From an uncultured Collinsella sp. (GTDB taxonomy: Bacteria; Actinomycetota; Coriobacteriia; Coriobacteriales; Coriobacteriaceae), in contig CAUBGU010000001.1 in assembly GCA_958435545.1 (NCBI GenBank), positions 12,127-76,126 of the forward strand: a stretch of 64,000 nucleotides of DNA, written 5' to 3'. Under the pieces are notes generated by a model, which did no database searches, was not told where the DNA came from, and was given only the letters and a program-made list of their open reading frames with translations. Shown here in pieces: positions 9,305 through 20,200 of this stretch (position 1 is its first letter; every line of letters begins with the position of its first letter). A program made the position numbers and the translations under genes.

Positions 9305-10030
9305 CTACGCAACATCCCAGGGCTGGAGTTCGTCGCCCAGGCGAACGATGCAGTCGTAGAGCACGGTGTGGCGCTCGGCCGGGTTGGCATCCCGATGGAA
9401 ATGCCCGTAGTACCAGCGTTTGTAATCCAAGTGGTCTTCCAGCTCATCGAAAAATGCCGTAAGCCGATCAACGGCGGGGTAATTCCAGCCGGGTGCCGGA
9501 TAAAGCGTGGGCGAAAGCATGCGCGTAGAGCAGGTGTGGGTGATCACGTAGTCGACCTTCCAGCCCACGCTGTCGAGCTTTGCCCGCGCCTCCTCAAAGT
9601 TGCGCTCGTCCGGCAGCTCCTGTGGCCACCAGCTGGAATACGGTATGCGGTATTCCTTGTCCACGCTCGTGGCACCGCCCATAGTAAAGATCGTTGAGTC
9701 ATCGAGCTCAAAAACCTCGCCGCGCGTCAGGCGTCGGATGGGAGAGGTATCCGATAGGCGCTGCGTCAGCCCACCGTGCCACAACTCCATGGGGCGCTCC
9801 GCCCAATGATCGAAACGCTCGTGGTTGCCGTCGACGAACAGCGCGGTATAGGGACGCGATTCCAGCCAGGCGATGTCGGCGCACTCCTCGGCAGAGAAAT
9901 CCCACGGAAAGCCAAAGTCGCCCGCGACGATGAGATAGTCGTCGCTCGTCAGGCTATCCCCAAGGTCCCAATCGCGCAGCTTTTGCATGTCGAGGCCGCC
10001 GTGAATATCGCCCGTCACATAGACCGTCAT
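9305..10030 (-). CDS. Metallophosphoesterase (calcineurin-like)
   Basis: A 241-aa protein with the full metal-binding motif set: GDIHG near the N-terminus, GDFG, GNHE, a later His in ITHTCS, and YGHFH near residue 215. It is a two-metal phosphoesterase of unknown substrate. The start codon overlaps the stop of the upstream phosphoesterase by 4 nt (ATGA type), so the two are translationally coupled. Confidence 0.88.
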   Translation of the reverse strand: MTVYVTGDIHGGLDMQKLRDWDLGDSLTSDDYLIVAGDFGFPWDFSAEECADIAWLESRPYTALFVDGNHERFDHWAERPMELWHGGLTQRLSDTSPIRRLTRGEVFELDDSTIFTMGGATSVDKEYRIPYSSWWPQELPDERNFEEARAKLDSVGWKVDYVITHTCSTRMLSPTLYPAPGWNYPAVDRLTAFFDELEDHLDYKRWYYGHFHRDANPAERHTVLYDCIVRLGDELQPWDVA

Positions 10031-10695
10031 CGGATCACCACTTCCCTCTTATAACTTTCGAGATCGTGCTCGACCTGCTCGTCGCCCGTGGCATTGACCC
10101 ACCACGGCCATTTAACGCAACACATCGGCTCGTCTACCTGCGCAAACCAAGCTTTGAGCTCCTCCAAGCTCACCGGGGCGTAGCTGTTGGCGTCCACGCC
10201 CACGTCATAGCGCAGCAGTCCCTGCCTGCGGTTGAACTCGTTGTATGCGCCGCCGCAACTGTGGATATGCCCGTGCAAATGCCAGCTGCCGTGCGACATG
10301 CCCTGCCAGTCGACCATGGGATAGTGGCTCAGCACGATTTTTTGGCAGTTGATCTTGAGCGCGCAAATGGGCGGCTCGACGATAAAAGCATCCGCTACCG
10401 CAGGCTGCGTCCAGTCTTTGTCGTGGTTGCCGGGCAGCAGATGGACGCGCTTGCAGGCAATGCTTTTGCGCAGCTCGTAGGCGTCTTGGACCGTCATCTT
10501 AAAGCTAAAGTCACCCAAGATGTAGAGCTCGTCATCCGCAGCAACCTTGCTGTTAATGTTGGCGACCATGGCATCGTTCATCTGCGCAACAGTCGACCAA
10601 GGCCTATCGCTAAGCCGTAGCATGTTCTCGTGTCCAAAGTGAGTATCGCCGGTAAACCAGATCACGGGGACCTCCTGTTGCTGCGGGGTATCCAT
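10027..10695 (-). CDS. Metallophosphoesterase (calcineurin-like)
   Basis: A 222-aa phosphoesterase with GDTHFGH, GDFS, GNHD, LSHYP and HGHIHS. GDTHFGHENM is typical of the small YfcE/MJ0936-related bacterial branch often annotated as phosphohydrolase. It forms a two-gene unit with the next gene through a 4-nt overlap. The two proteins share a fold but are clearly different in sequence. Confidence 0.88.
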   Translation of the reverse strand: MDTPQQQEVPVIWFTGDTHFGHENMLRLSDRPWSTVAQMNDAMVANINSKVAADDELYILGDFSFKMTVQDAYELRKSIACKRVHLLPGNHDKDWTQPAVADAFIVEPPICALKINCQKIVLSHYPMVDWQGMSHGSWHLHGHIHSCGGAYNEFNRRQGLLRYDVGVDANSYAPVSLEELKAWFAQVDEPMCCVKWPWWVNATGDEQVEHDLESYKREVVIR

Positions 10696-10705
10696 CCCTT
10701 AGGGC

Positions 10706-10945
10706 TTACCCCTCGTTCTTCCATCCAAACGGGTCGAGCACCCAAAAAATCAGATCGAGTACGCCGCCGGTCATCATGGCGCCGGCAAGGGCCATGCAAA
10801 CGTGCAGGGAACTGGCACTTCGGAGCACGTCGAATGGCCCCAGAACAGCCAGCAGCGCGACCGCTGCGCCGGCAAGGCACAACGCGAGGCACGGCCCCGC
10901 GTCCTTGACGCACTTCTTTGCGAGATGCTTGGTGTTATCGCTCAT
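10706..10945 (-). CDS. Small membrane protein
   Basis: A 79-aa protein starting MSDNTKHLAKK. AAGGAG lies 10 nt upstream, favouring this start over an upstream in-frame ATG. It has two hydrophobic segments, ALCLAGAAVALLAVLGP and LAGAMMTGGVLDLIFWVL, and a short cytoplasmic tail. It lies 10 bp upstream of the phosphoesterase pair in the same direction. No function is recognised. Confidence 0.65.
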   Translation of the reverse strand: MSDNTKHLAKKCVKDAGPCLALCLAGAAVALLAVLGPFDVLRSASSLHVCMALAGAMMTGGVLDLIFWVLDPFGWKNEG

Positions 10946-11098
10946 TGGTATCGAACTCCTTAGAGGATCGTTGTTTGGGTACATGCCGCCGCGGCAGAGC
11001 AGGGCGGCAGGGTAAGTGTCCCATGCCGTGCGGACACGTTTTTAAACCCATGTATCCGCAGGGACCCATGTCCTTGCAGAACACCCCCGAAGAATCGT

Positions 11099-11455
11099 CT
11101 AAGCCGCTGGCGGGCAACATACTGAACAGGGGGTCTTTCCTCGTTTGAGCGCGGTCGCCAGTGGCACGCTTGTTCTAATGGCATTTTGAGGAAGGTTTTT
11201 GCATCCCCCAGAACGGTGATAAATCTTGCCGTTCTTGATGACGATCACCTTGGTTTTTGAAGCAGCCACGCTGCGGGACTTGATGGGCGCATCCGCCTTT
11301 TGACGAGCCGGTGCCGTTTTCCGAGGCCAGCCTCTCGGAAAATCAGAATCGCAGAATCGATTGATGTAGCTGTCGAAACATCCATCGAACAGCAGCCCCG
11401 TTGCCAAGCCCGCCATGAACCCACAGGCAATCGCGGCCTCTCCTCTAATTTGCAT
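11099..11455 (-). CDS. Membrane-anchored protein with C-terminal cysteine motif
   Basis: A 118-aa protein with an N-terminal hydrophobic segment (AIACGFMAGLATGLLFDG), a basic linker, and a C-terminal domain KIYHRSGGCKNL...TSVPLATALKRGKTPCSVCCPP. The H-x-GC..L and PCxxCxPP pattern is the small metal-binding-like motif found at the ends of many secreted nuclease and MBL-fold proteins; metal binding is inferred. The start is well supported by AAGGAGG 5 nt upstream. Confidence 0.75.
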   Translation of the reverse strand: MQIRGEAAIACGFMAGLATGLLFDGCFDSYINRFCDSDFPRGWPRKTAPARQKADAPIKSRSVAASKTKVIVIKNGKIYHRSGGCKNLPQNAIRTSVPLATALKRGKTPCSVCCPPAA

Positions 11456-11488
11456 ATGTCCCTCCTTAATTAATCTTGAAGATAAAAG

Positions 11489-11529
11489 CGGCGCGCGCCG
11501 CAGGACCCATGCCCTTGCGGCGCGCGCCG
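11489..11529 (-). terminator. GC-rich terminator of the CAP surface-protein gene
   Basis: GGCGCGCGCCGCA pairs with TGCGGCGCGCGCC around a 13-nt loop, and TTTT follows on the minus strand. It lies 24 bp past the stop of the surface-protein gene. The adjoining 11531-11560 is an inverted copy of the REP-like unit seen at 7860. Confidence 0.75.
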
Positions 11530-11553
11530 AAAATGATCCGCTTTCCTCCGTCC

Positions 11554-14500
11554 CTAACGGATCAGCTGGCGGCGCTTGTCGGACAGGAAGACGCCGGCGG
11601 CAACCAGGACCGTGCCTCCAATTACGAACGTCTCGCCCAGCAGGTTGGACACGTCGCCCGTGGCGGGCATCGTCGTCTGCTGCGTGGTGGCCTCGGACGC
11701 CGAGGTCATGTGCTTGGCCTGGTACGCCACCTGCGTCGCAGGCTGAGTCTGCTCGCCATTCCCGCGCTCGGCGGCCTCTTGGCGAGCGATCTCGGCGTTG
11801 AGCTCGACAATAGCCTGGTCGAGCTCGGCCTTGGCGGCGGTATAGTTGGCAAGCGCCTCCAAGTAGGCAGGTGCCACAGCATCCGTCGCAGCAACGGCAG
11901 CGTCGAGCTCAATCTTGGCAGCTGCGGCGCGCTCGGCGGCATCGTGGGCTGCAGCGATCTTAGCGTTGAGCGCCTCATCCGCATCGTTGGCACGGCCGCT
12001 AGCGATGGCGTCGGCAAGGTTGATCCTGCGCAGGCGGGCAACCGCGGCGGCAGAAGCATCGCGATCAGCGGTCGCATCCGTTACGGCGTCGTCCGCCGCA
12101 GTCACGCCAGACTCGGCATCGGTCTTCGCCGAAGCCGCTGCCTCAACAGCAGCATCGGCAGCGGCCTTGTCCTCCGTCGCCTGAGCAAGCGCCGCGGCGG
12201 CATCATGTAGCTGAGCCGCACGAGCAGCAGCCGCGACGGATGCGGCCTGAGCCGCGGTCACAGCCGTGCCGGCACCGCTCGCAGCAGCCTGGGCGGCAAC
12301 AAGCTCGGCCTGGGCAGCAGCGACGTCGGCATCTGCCTGGCCTGCCGCACCCTGCGCGGCATTCACTGCAGCCTGCGCGTCAGCCTGAACGGCACGCGCC
12401 CCCTCGAGCACCGCCGAGGCCGCATCAAATGCACGCTGAGCAGCGGCAACGTCGGCAGAGTACGCAGCCAGCTCGTCCTGGGCGGCAGCAAGCGCGCTCT
12501 CCTTGTCGCCAACGCCGGCGCGAGCGGCATCCAGCGCACGCCGGGCAGCGGCAGCCTTGCCCTTGGCGACATCGAGTTCATCAGACTTGGCAGTCACGAC
12601 ACTCTGCGCCGCGGTAACCGCAGCGCTGGCAGCGTCCACGTCGGCGCGGGCATCAGCCACGGCACGCGCAGCGGCCTCAGCCGCGGCCTGCTTCTCCCCC
12701 ACGGCAGCCTGGGCATCCGAGGCCCCAGCGGCAGCAGCGTCAACATCGGCGGCAGCAGCATCGACTTGAGCCTGCCTTGCAGCGGCGGCCTGCGACGCGG
12801 CGCTCACCTTGCCGCCAGCCTGCGCAGCCGCGCCCTGAGCGGCAGAAAGCTCCTGACGAGCCGCGTCCACGCCCTGCCCAGGATTTGCCAACGAGTCACA
12901 CCACGCATTAAGCGCAGCCTCGTATTCGGCAACCGTCATCGGATTGGCGGCATTCGTGTACCATCCTCCAGACATAGAGAACGTCTGCGCCTGCGTAAGC
13001 CAACGGTTCATCGTCCCGCGCGTGCAAACCCCCATACCCGTTACGGTGTAATCGGGATCGATCACATTCATGTAGTGACCGACTGTATGCACGCTCCCGC
13101 CATGCGCAGCCACGTAGCGATCGATTTCGTCGCCATGCTGCTCGTAGAAATCAAAAGCAGCCTTTCCCGTAAGGCCCGTCGCTCCCAGCGTAGCCGCAGC
13201 GCGGTCAAAGACGGCCTTCTCCTGATCGACCCACTGGATGAACGGGTCGCTTCCGTAGTTCCACGCCACGTTTTCGCCCACGTTGAACTGCATGGCGTGC
13301 GCAGTCTTGGTATCGGAGAAATTCGCATCGGCAATCGCGGTCGCCATCATGGCATACGTCACCTTGAGCTCACCCAGGCCAACGCTCGCACGATACTTGT
13401 TGCACGCCTTGAGCCACACAATCGCTTGCTTCATGTTGGTCAGACTCGTCGCGTCAACCTCCTCGCCCACCTTGGTGAGGCTGGCATATTTGCAGTTGAG
13501 AATCAGGTCCGCCGCATCGTCGGCACCCACGCTCTTAAAGAACGCAATGGCGCCCTGGCGGTAGTTTTCCGCCGAGGCGTTCGCCGTAGCCTGAGCGGCG
13601 TCGAGCTTGGCCTGCGCTTGAGCTACAGCCTGATCGGCCTGCTGCTTTTGAGCCTTTGCCTGGTCGAGCGCCTTGTCGGCAGCGTTCTTCTCGTCCTTAG
13701 CGGCCGAGAGCTTGGCCTGAGCGTCGGCCAGCGCCGCAAGCGCATTGGCATGCTCGGCCTTAGCCTGATCGACGGCGGCGTCTGCCGCGGTCGCAGCAGC
13801 CGTGGCAGCGTCCAACTTGGACTGCGCGTCAGCCGCAGCCTGCTGCTGGACGGCGAGCGCCTGCTGAGCAGCCTGCACCTCACCCTCGGCAGTGGTCACT
13901 TCCTGCGAGGCAGCAGCGAGTTCGCCCTCGCGCTGCGCCTGGACCGACTTGGCGGCGTCCAGCGCGGCAGCGGCGGCGTCCACCTTGGCCTTGGCAGCCT
14001 CGTACTCCGGGCCCGCGGCACCCTGCTCGGCACGGTCGAGATCGGCCTTGGCGGCATCATAGCTCGCCTGAGCGGCATTCACATCCTTATCGGCCGCATC
14101 CTTTGCCTGCTGAGCTGCCGAAAGCTTGCCTTGCGCGTCCTACTGTTTGGCCGCGGCGGCATCAACGCCAGCCTGGGCATTCGAAAGCCTGACCTGCGCG
14201 TCGGCGGCCTGCTGCTTTGCCTGCTCCAGCTCGCTCGCGGCCTGCTCGGCAGCGGCCTGAGCCGCGGCAACAGCCTCGGGCGTGGCATCGGCAGCAGCGG
14301 CCTGCGCGGACTTGAGCGCAGCCTGGGCATCGTCGGCGGTCTTCTGGGCAGCGGTCAGGGCTTCACCCTTGTCCGTCAGATCCCTCTTTGCGGCATCGAG
14401 TGCAGCTTGAGCGTCCTCGAGCGCCTTCACGTCCGCATCGGCCTTGTCCTGCGCGGCACCCATCTGCTGCTCCAGCTCGGCCGAAGCTGCAGAAGCGGCA

Positions 14501-14904
14501 GCGTCGCTTGTGCCACGGGCCGCATCGTAGGCGCTCTGAGCCTGCTGCTGGTTGGCAGCGGCGGCGTCGTAAGGAGCGGCGGCCGCATCCAAATCGGCCT
14601 TGGCAGCAGCGGCCTTAGCGCGAGCCGCATCGACCGCAGCCTGCAGGTTGGCGACCTTCTGCACCGCTGACACCGTGCCCGCGCCAGCGCTAGCAGCAGC
14701 CGCGCTCGTCAACGGAGACAGCACCGCAGCCGGCTTCGCAGTAGCGTCGGCACCGTTCGCACCCTGCGCCACCGCAGTCAGCGGAGACAGCAGCGACCCG
14801 CCCGTCATGGCGATCGTTGCCGCAGCAACTGTCGCCATACGCCCGGCGGCCTTCGCCTTACCCGCAGCGCCGCCATTGATGTTCTTGTTCACGTTCTTGC
14901 TCAT
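11554..14904 (-). pseudogene. Coiled-coil CAP-domain cell-surface protein, interrupted by an amber codon
   Basis: One frame of 1,116 codons is broken by a single in-frame TAG at 14143-14141 (context AAA CAG TAG GAC GCG). The N-terminal part (254 aa from MSKNVNKN) has a signal sequence with hydrophobic TVAAATIAMTGGSLLSP, then a long Ala-rich coiled coil. After the stop the coiled coil continues, then a CAP/SCP-like domain (about 12930-13430, with NKYRASVGL, FNVGENVAWNYG, VGHYMNVIDPDY), more coiled coil, and a C-terminal anchor: MPATGD, a hydrophobic stretch, then KRRQLIR. MPATG resembles a sortase LPxTG variant. With the stop the anchor is lost, so the product is either truncated and secreted, read through, or the base is an error. 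GGAAGG upstream supports the 14904 start. Confidence 0.8.
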
Positions 14905-15023
14905 TGCCGATTCCTTCCCACGATGAGCTGATGTTTGACACATAATCGATCCAATATGCCCCGCTAAAAAGAGGTGATAACGGGGTAATTAAATCGGAGG
15001 AGTTGGAGACAAGCCCACATCCA

Positions 15024-15218
15024 TCAGCGGATGCCGAGCTCATACTCCCGCTCGCGCTCAATATCATTCAGGTACTCATAATCTTCGGAGCTAAGCTCTA
15101 GATCATCTTGAGCGAACATGTAGTTCTCGGCCTTAGAACCAATACTGCAACCGTAGATGGTATTGAGATCGATATGGTCGGTATTGTCGTTGTAAAGGGG
15201 GAAAATTCTGCTGGTCAT
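15024..15218 (-). CDS. Small acidic protein, 64 aa
   Basis: Starts MTSRIFPLYNDNTDHID and ends in an acidic helix (SSEDYEYLNDIEREREYELG). GAGAGG lies 9 nt upstream of the ATG. AT content is higher than in its neighbours. No family is recognised; it could belong with the accessory block to its right. Confidence 0.45.
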   Translation of the reverse strand: MTSRIFPLYNDNTDHIDLNTIYGCSIGSKAENYMFAQDDLELSSEDYEYLNDIEREREYELGIR

Positions 15219-15371
15219 GCTCAAGTACCTCTCAACATAAACTGAAAACTCGTTTGCTTGGTCTCTTTTTGAGACCCCATCTGATGTGCTATGGCTGCAG
15301 TATATGTTCTCCCCTTTTACAATGCAAGCGTAATTTCAAAAAGTTCTAGGAGCGATAATTGCGCAACACCA

Positions 15372-17267
15372 TCACTTGTCGCCACCGCCATCCTCTACCG
15401 CGCCCTCACGCGCAGCGCACTCGTTGAGATACTTGACCGGAATCGGCCACACGGACGGAGCCTTATAGCGCGAAAGGCCTATGTTGGCCAGCTGAACCAA
15501 CAACTCAGACAAATCATCGCCGTCGAGTACCTCAATCGAACGCACGTGAATCGCAGTCGCCATATCCTCCTGGGTGCCGTTGTTGACGCCCACAAAATAG
15601 CAAGTCTTGCCCGCACGCTCGAACGTTCCAATGCCGTAATAAGGCGAGTTGTAGCTCTCGAAAATCTCTTTCTTACGCCCTGCTTTGCCTGTGAGCTGAT
15701 GCTCACCCACCAGGGCCATAAAGTTATTGGAAAACGTCGTCAGTCCCGTATCCCGCACGCGCGCAAGCATAGACTGCCCGTCCGCATGCACGTCAAAGAC
15801 ATAGGCGCCCTTATCGAGTTTGCCGTCCGCGGTCAGCAGATCGAGCTCCATCTCGTCCTCGGGACCATCCTCTGCCGAATGTGAGGCATAGCGCATGCCC
15901 CCATCCGCGCCAATCGCCAACGTAGCGATACGCGAATCCAGCTCAATCTTGTCCTTTGTTTTATGCGGCACATCGACCAAGCCACACACCGTCACCGACT
16001 CAATATCCAAAGCATCAAGATCAAACGCCGTCACCCGCTCGTCGACAACATCCTGCTTTACCAGCAGTTCTTTGAGCATGGCGCCCAGGATCGCCTCTTG
16101 CGCATTGCGATCCTTTTGCTTTGGCGCCACCTTAAACAGTGGCTCGCACACATCCGGTGTCACGTGCTGTTCCACCACGCCAGCATGTAAGGCATAGCCG
16201 TCGTCCTCAGCAACCTCATTGGGCACAACGACAAGGTTCAGCGCCCGCGAATCCACGGCCCTTCCGCCATACGTTGCGCGAACGCCCCACGAGGAATCGT
16301 TAAGTCGATCGGCCAGCTGGCGCGCCACTTCGGCAAGCCCATTGCGCGCAAACGACACCACGATTCGCTGCCCCGCCATGCGCTCCGCAACCACGCGCGC
16401 GTACTCATCACCCTTGAGCACCTCGTAGAAACTCTTACGCGGGTATTCCATGAGCGTCACCCGGGCGAAGTCGCTGTAACGGCGTTCGAGAATCTGCAGC
16501 TCTCGATACAAAATGCCCTTCTTGGTATAGGCGACCTTGTCCGCCTGGGCCGAGAACGTCAGATCACGGCGCTTGGACGGCTTGTCGCCCTTGGCTCGGC
16601 GCAGGATGTACTCGTCTTTTTGTTCGTGGGCAAGCACCATCGTCGCCACGGGCGATAGCCTGTAGCCCACTTGGCTCTTAATCTTTTCGAGCTCTTTCTC
16701 GTCACCTTGTGCCCTGCCAATAAGCACACGGCGCTTGGTAAACGTCCGAATCTTAAGATCAAAGGTGCAATCCTCATCGATAACGATTTCAACCGTTTCG
16801 ATCTTGGCAGGTCCCCTTCCGTCGCTTTCGACAGCATCGCGGCGGGCACCCTTGGCGCTAATGACATACAGGTGCCCGGTGTCATTGGGAACTTCGTCCT
16901 CAATCCCCTCAAACTGAGAGCAGGAGTTGAACAGCAAGCGGAGCGCAACGTAATCGTCCAACTCGTTCCAATTAGTTTTAATCGGAACTATCTGCTCCTG
17001 ATAAAGCGAGGCATTAAGGTCGCCCGTCTGCACGCCCGCTTTGACCATCAGAAAGACGCGGTTGTCTGCAAGCTGCGTGAGCGCGACGACCTTGCCCGTC
17101 TGGCACACATCGGCCATAAAGTTCGCCACGGCATGCTTGCCCGCATCGCCGACGTTGCACCAAAAGACCGAGTAGCGCTCCTCGGCAGCAGCGGCATCGA
17201 GCTGCAACACGAGCTCTGATACGGCGATGTCTCCCAAACCGCACGGCTGGTTATGCTTCGATTGCAC
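15372..17267 (-). CDS. Argonaute-like protein, probable DdmE-type partner
   Basis: A 631-aa protein whose GTG start overlaps the end of the helicase-nuclease gene by 17 nt, so the two are coupled. The order of parts fits a prokaryotic Argonaute without PAZ: an N-terminal beta-rich half, a MID-like segment (QRIVVSFARNGLAEVARQL to NLVVVPNEVAEDDGYALHAG), a Q-V-T element (EQHVTPD), a helix (EAILGAMLKELLVKQDVV) and a C-terminal PIWI-like end (SELLVQLANIGLSRYKAPSVWPIPVKYLNECA). I do not see an intact DEDX tetrad, as expected for DdmE, which is catalytically inactive and uses a DNA guide. Assignment rests on architecture and gene partner; a pPIWI-RE protein is the alternative. Confidence 0.55.
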   Translation of the reverse strand: MQSKHNQPCGLGDIAVSELVLQLDAAAAEERYSVFWCNVGDAGKHAVANFMADVCQTGKVVALTQLADNRVFLMVKAGVQTGDLNASLYQEQIVPIKTNWNELDDYVALRLLFNSCSQFEGIEDEVPNDTGHLYVISAKGARRDAVESDGRGPAKIETVEIVIDEDCTFDLKIRTFTKRRVLIGRAQGDEKELEKIKSQVGYRLSPVATMVLAHEQKDEYILRRAKGDKPSKRRDLTFSAQADKVAYTKKGILYRELQILERRYSDFARVTLMEYPRKSFYEVLKGDEYARVVAERMAGQRIVVSFARNGLAEVARQLADRLNDSSWGVRATYGGRAVDSRALNLVVVPNEVAEDDGYALHAGVVEQHVTPDVCEPLFKVAPKQKDRNAQEAILGAMLKELLVKQDVVDERVTAFDLDALDIESVTVCGLVDVPHKTKDKIELDSRIATLAIGADGGMRYASHSAEDGPEDEMELDLLTADGKLDKGAYVFDVHADGQSMLARVRDTGLTTFSNNFMALVGEHQLTGKAGRKKEIFESYNSPYYGIGTFERAGKTCYFVGVNNGTQEDMATAIHVRSIEVLDGDDLSELLVQLANIGLSRYKAPSVWPIPVKYLNECAAREGAVEDGGGDK

Positions 17268-20200
17268 GGCCGATCGCCTCCATCATCTCCAAATTGATTG
17301 CACCGTCGGCGGCCATATAAGGAACGGAGAACACAGTCCCCTCAGCATCGAGTGCCTTGGGCACGCACTCAAGCGCTGCCTCATCAGCCAAAACGTTGAC
17401 GATTAGCAGGCGTTTCGCCCCAACCTTTTGAGCCTTCGCCCTAAAGCGCTCGGCATCCGACGCCTCGCGACCGTCGCGAACATAAGCGATATAGGCACCG
17501 ATGCGATAGTGCTTAAAATCGATCCATACCCCGGTCGTGTTGCCAGCAGCATCGAGCACCTCAAAGTCGCCACCTGTCTCGGCGTGTGCCGCATCGCCAC
17601 GCGTAAGCGAATAGCGGCCGTCGTAATATGCCTCAAAGATTGCCCTTCCGGCAGATTCTCCCAGCTCACCCAGGTAGACCGCCTGGAACATATAGGGCGT
17701 CATGTGCGCCGTCGCCGCCGGCTGCAGCGTTGTGGGCACCCCGTCGCTCGACCAACGCTCACGCACTTCGCGAATTGACAGCAGCTCGGGTACGCGCGCC
17801 GCCGCCTGGCTCACCTGGCGAACCGTCGCGCCCTTTAAGCCCTCCTTGCAGTGGCAACGATCCTCCAGACGAGCAGCAATCTGCTCGACGGGCTCACCAT
17901 CGTAGCTAGGGAATTCAAAGTGCGGCACCTTGCATGCCCCGCCTTCTGCATAGGCATAGCCATTTGCAGCATGCGACATGCGCAGCGCGGTACTCCGGCG
18001 CTCTGGGTATTGCGCGAGATCTTCCCACGGCAGGCAAAAATGATGCAGGTAAAAGTCGCGCTCGCCATCAAAAGCAGTGAGATCTTCGTCCCCGGCGTTT
18101 AGCGAGGTAACTTTCCACGCCAGCTTTTCGTGCTTTTGCTTGGCAAGGTTGTTCCTAAAGGCGGCAAGGTTCTGCTGCTTAACGGCAGCGTGTTCCTTGT
18201 TGTCCGTCATATGGTTGTTGGCAGCGGCGCAGGCACCAACCACCTGCTCAAGCTCGTAGCCCATCGGCAAATCATGCAAGAACGAAAAGTTGCAATCGTT
18301 CGCAATCTCGCGGTCGAGCAGCACCTGCACGCAAGGCATCTTTACACTCGTGCGCATCAGGCGACCCACAGCCTGTGCCACAATGCGAGCGCCTTCGACC
18401 TGATAAGAGAGGGTGTCGCGCACCGGCAGGCTCTTATTAACGCCAGATAGAAGCATCCGTACGTTCCGGCGCTTTTGAGTAAACGGAACCTCGCCGCGCG
18501 CTACCAGTTCCTCCTGCTCCACCACGCCAAGTAGCGCCTGCTGGACAAACTTATTTGAGTTGATCTCCACTCCCCAGGTCAAACGACTTGTGGGCGACTC
18601 GATATATAAGAAATCAAGATCCATCTTGGGGCGACGGTCGGCATTTTCAAAGCCGCAATCGACCTGATGAACCATGTCGCACAGATTCTCCGGCACCTTG
18701 TATTTGAGATTCTTGGAAAAGCCACCGGCCGAAAGATTGATAAACATCAGGGTCGGCTGGCCCAGCTCGAGACGTTTTTGAGCGCCACGCCAACCTGCAT
18801 CCCATTCCGCAGCGTTAAAGCACGGCACCATGTCCTTGGCGGCCTCAAGCGATTTCTCGTACGACATCTCGGGGCACTTGATGTTTCTAATCACCAGCTC
18901 CGCGACAATCTCGCGCGCAAGATCCAGCGCCAGACTATTGAATTCGCCATGGTTTCCCATGTGGCGCGTGGTAAAAACGGCTCCCGCCCGTTGCTCGTTA
19001 CGCGCCACACCACGGGCCCAAGTACTCACGGCAACAAGCGTCTTGCTCAGGCGCTTCAGCTCAAACTCGATGCTCTTGGCGTCGCTCACGCCCACCCTGT
19101 CAGCAATCTTTAAGCGCAAGCGCACCGCAAGTCCCTCACTCACGCCAATCCCGTCAAAGAACCGCATCGCGCGCTCGTACACCTCGTCGGGCGACACAAT
19201 GATGCCGCCAAAGGCGCCGCCTGCCAGCGCGACCATGCCGGCAATTTCCTTGGACTCATCCACCCAGGCAATATCGACGTCGTACTCCTTCGCAGCCTGT
19301 TTGTTAAACAGCTTAGTCTGTCGCACGATTTCCTGGTTGAGCTCGCCAATCCAAGCGTCCTTGCGAACCACGCCATGAACCTCGTCAAGGTAATCGAGGT
19401 TGAAGTTTTTGACGGTCGGCGCACTCCATGTTGCGCTCATGCACACGCAAGGCGCTTTGGCGGCAATGGAGGCAAGGTAGGCCTCGGGCATGCGCTCAAT
19501 GCCGTGGCTGGTTAGGTACGTGGTAAACATGTGCTCGATGGTGGTTTCCATCACTAGATAATCGACACCACGCGCATACATCGAGTCGTCGGCGGCATCG
19601 ATCTCGTCATTCTTGCGATCTTTAAAGAACAGCGCCAGCATCAACGAATCCCAAAAATACTTCTCGCTGGTCTGGTTGTTCCTAATGCCCAGGGCATCGA
19701 TGATGTTCTTGCGCGAAAGGTCGTCCTTGTACGAAATGCTGCCGTAGTACAGCTTGTCCATAAGCGTGGCGCAACGGGCGAGATGACCCACCACCATCCT
19801 GACCAGACCGCGTGCACGACGCACCGCCTTGCTGACGGTTTGCTGCCCACTCCCTCCGCGAGTGATAATCATATTGCGAGTACCGCCCTCATTGAGTTTG
19901 AAGCGCAACGGATTCGCCGAGTTGTCGCCCACCGAAATATCGTCGCTGCCAAACAGATGTCGACCGGAGAGCTGCTCTTCTTTCGCCTCGTCAGACAGCG
20001 CAAAAGGCGGACGCAGTTTCATGTCCTTAATACAAGAGGCGAGTGCCTTTTGAATTTTCTTGGCATCCTTGGCGATTTCTTCGGCATCTTCCTCTACGCT
20101 CGCCCGCGAAACCCTGTTCCTCTCGGCGTTTGACCCTTTGTGATCGCCCGACGTGGAAGCGTGCGTATAGACCGCCATCCATTGATCTCGATTCCCCAGT

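Noticed and set aside
12766..14670. 634-codon plus-strand frame opposite the CAP surface protein
   Set aside because: It is the antisense of an Ala-rich coiled coil (GCN codons), which gives few stops on the reverse strand. The composition is Arg/Gly/Leu-rich and there is no ribosome binding site.
15291..15884. Long open frames antisense to the Argonaute-like gene
   Set aside because: They follow the codon pattern of the opposite strand and encode no recognisable protein; GC-rich DNA keeps such shadow frames open.
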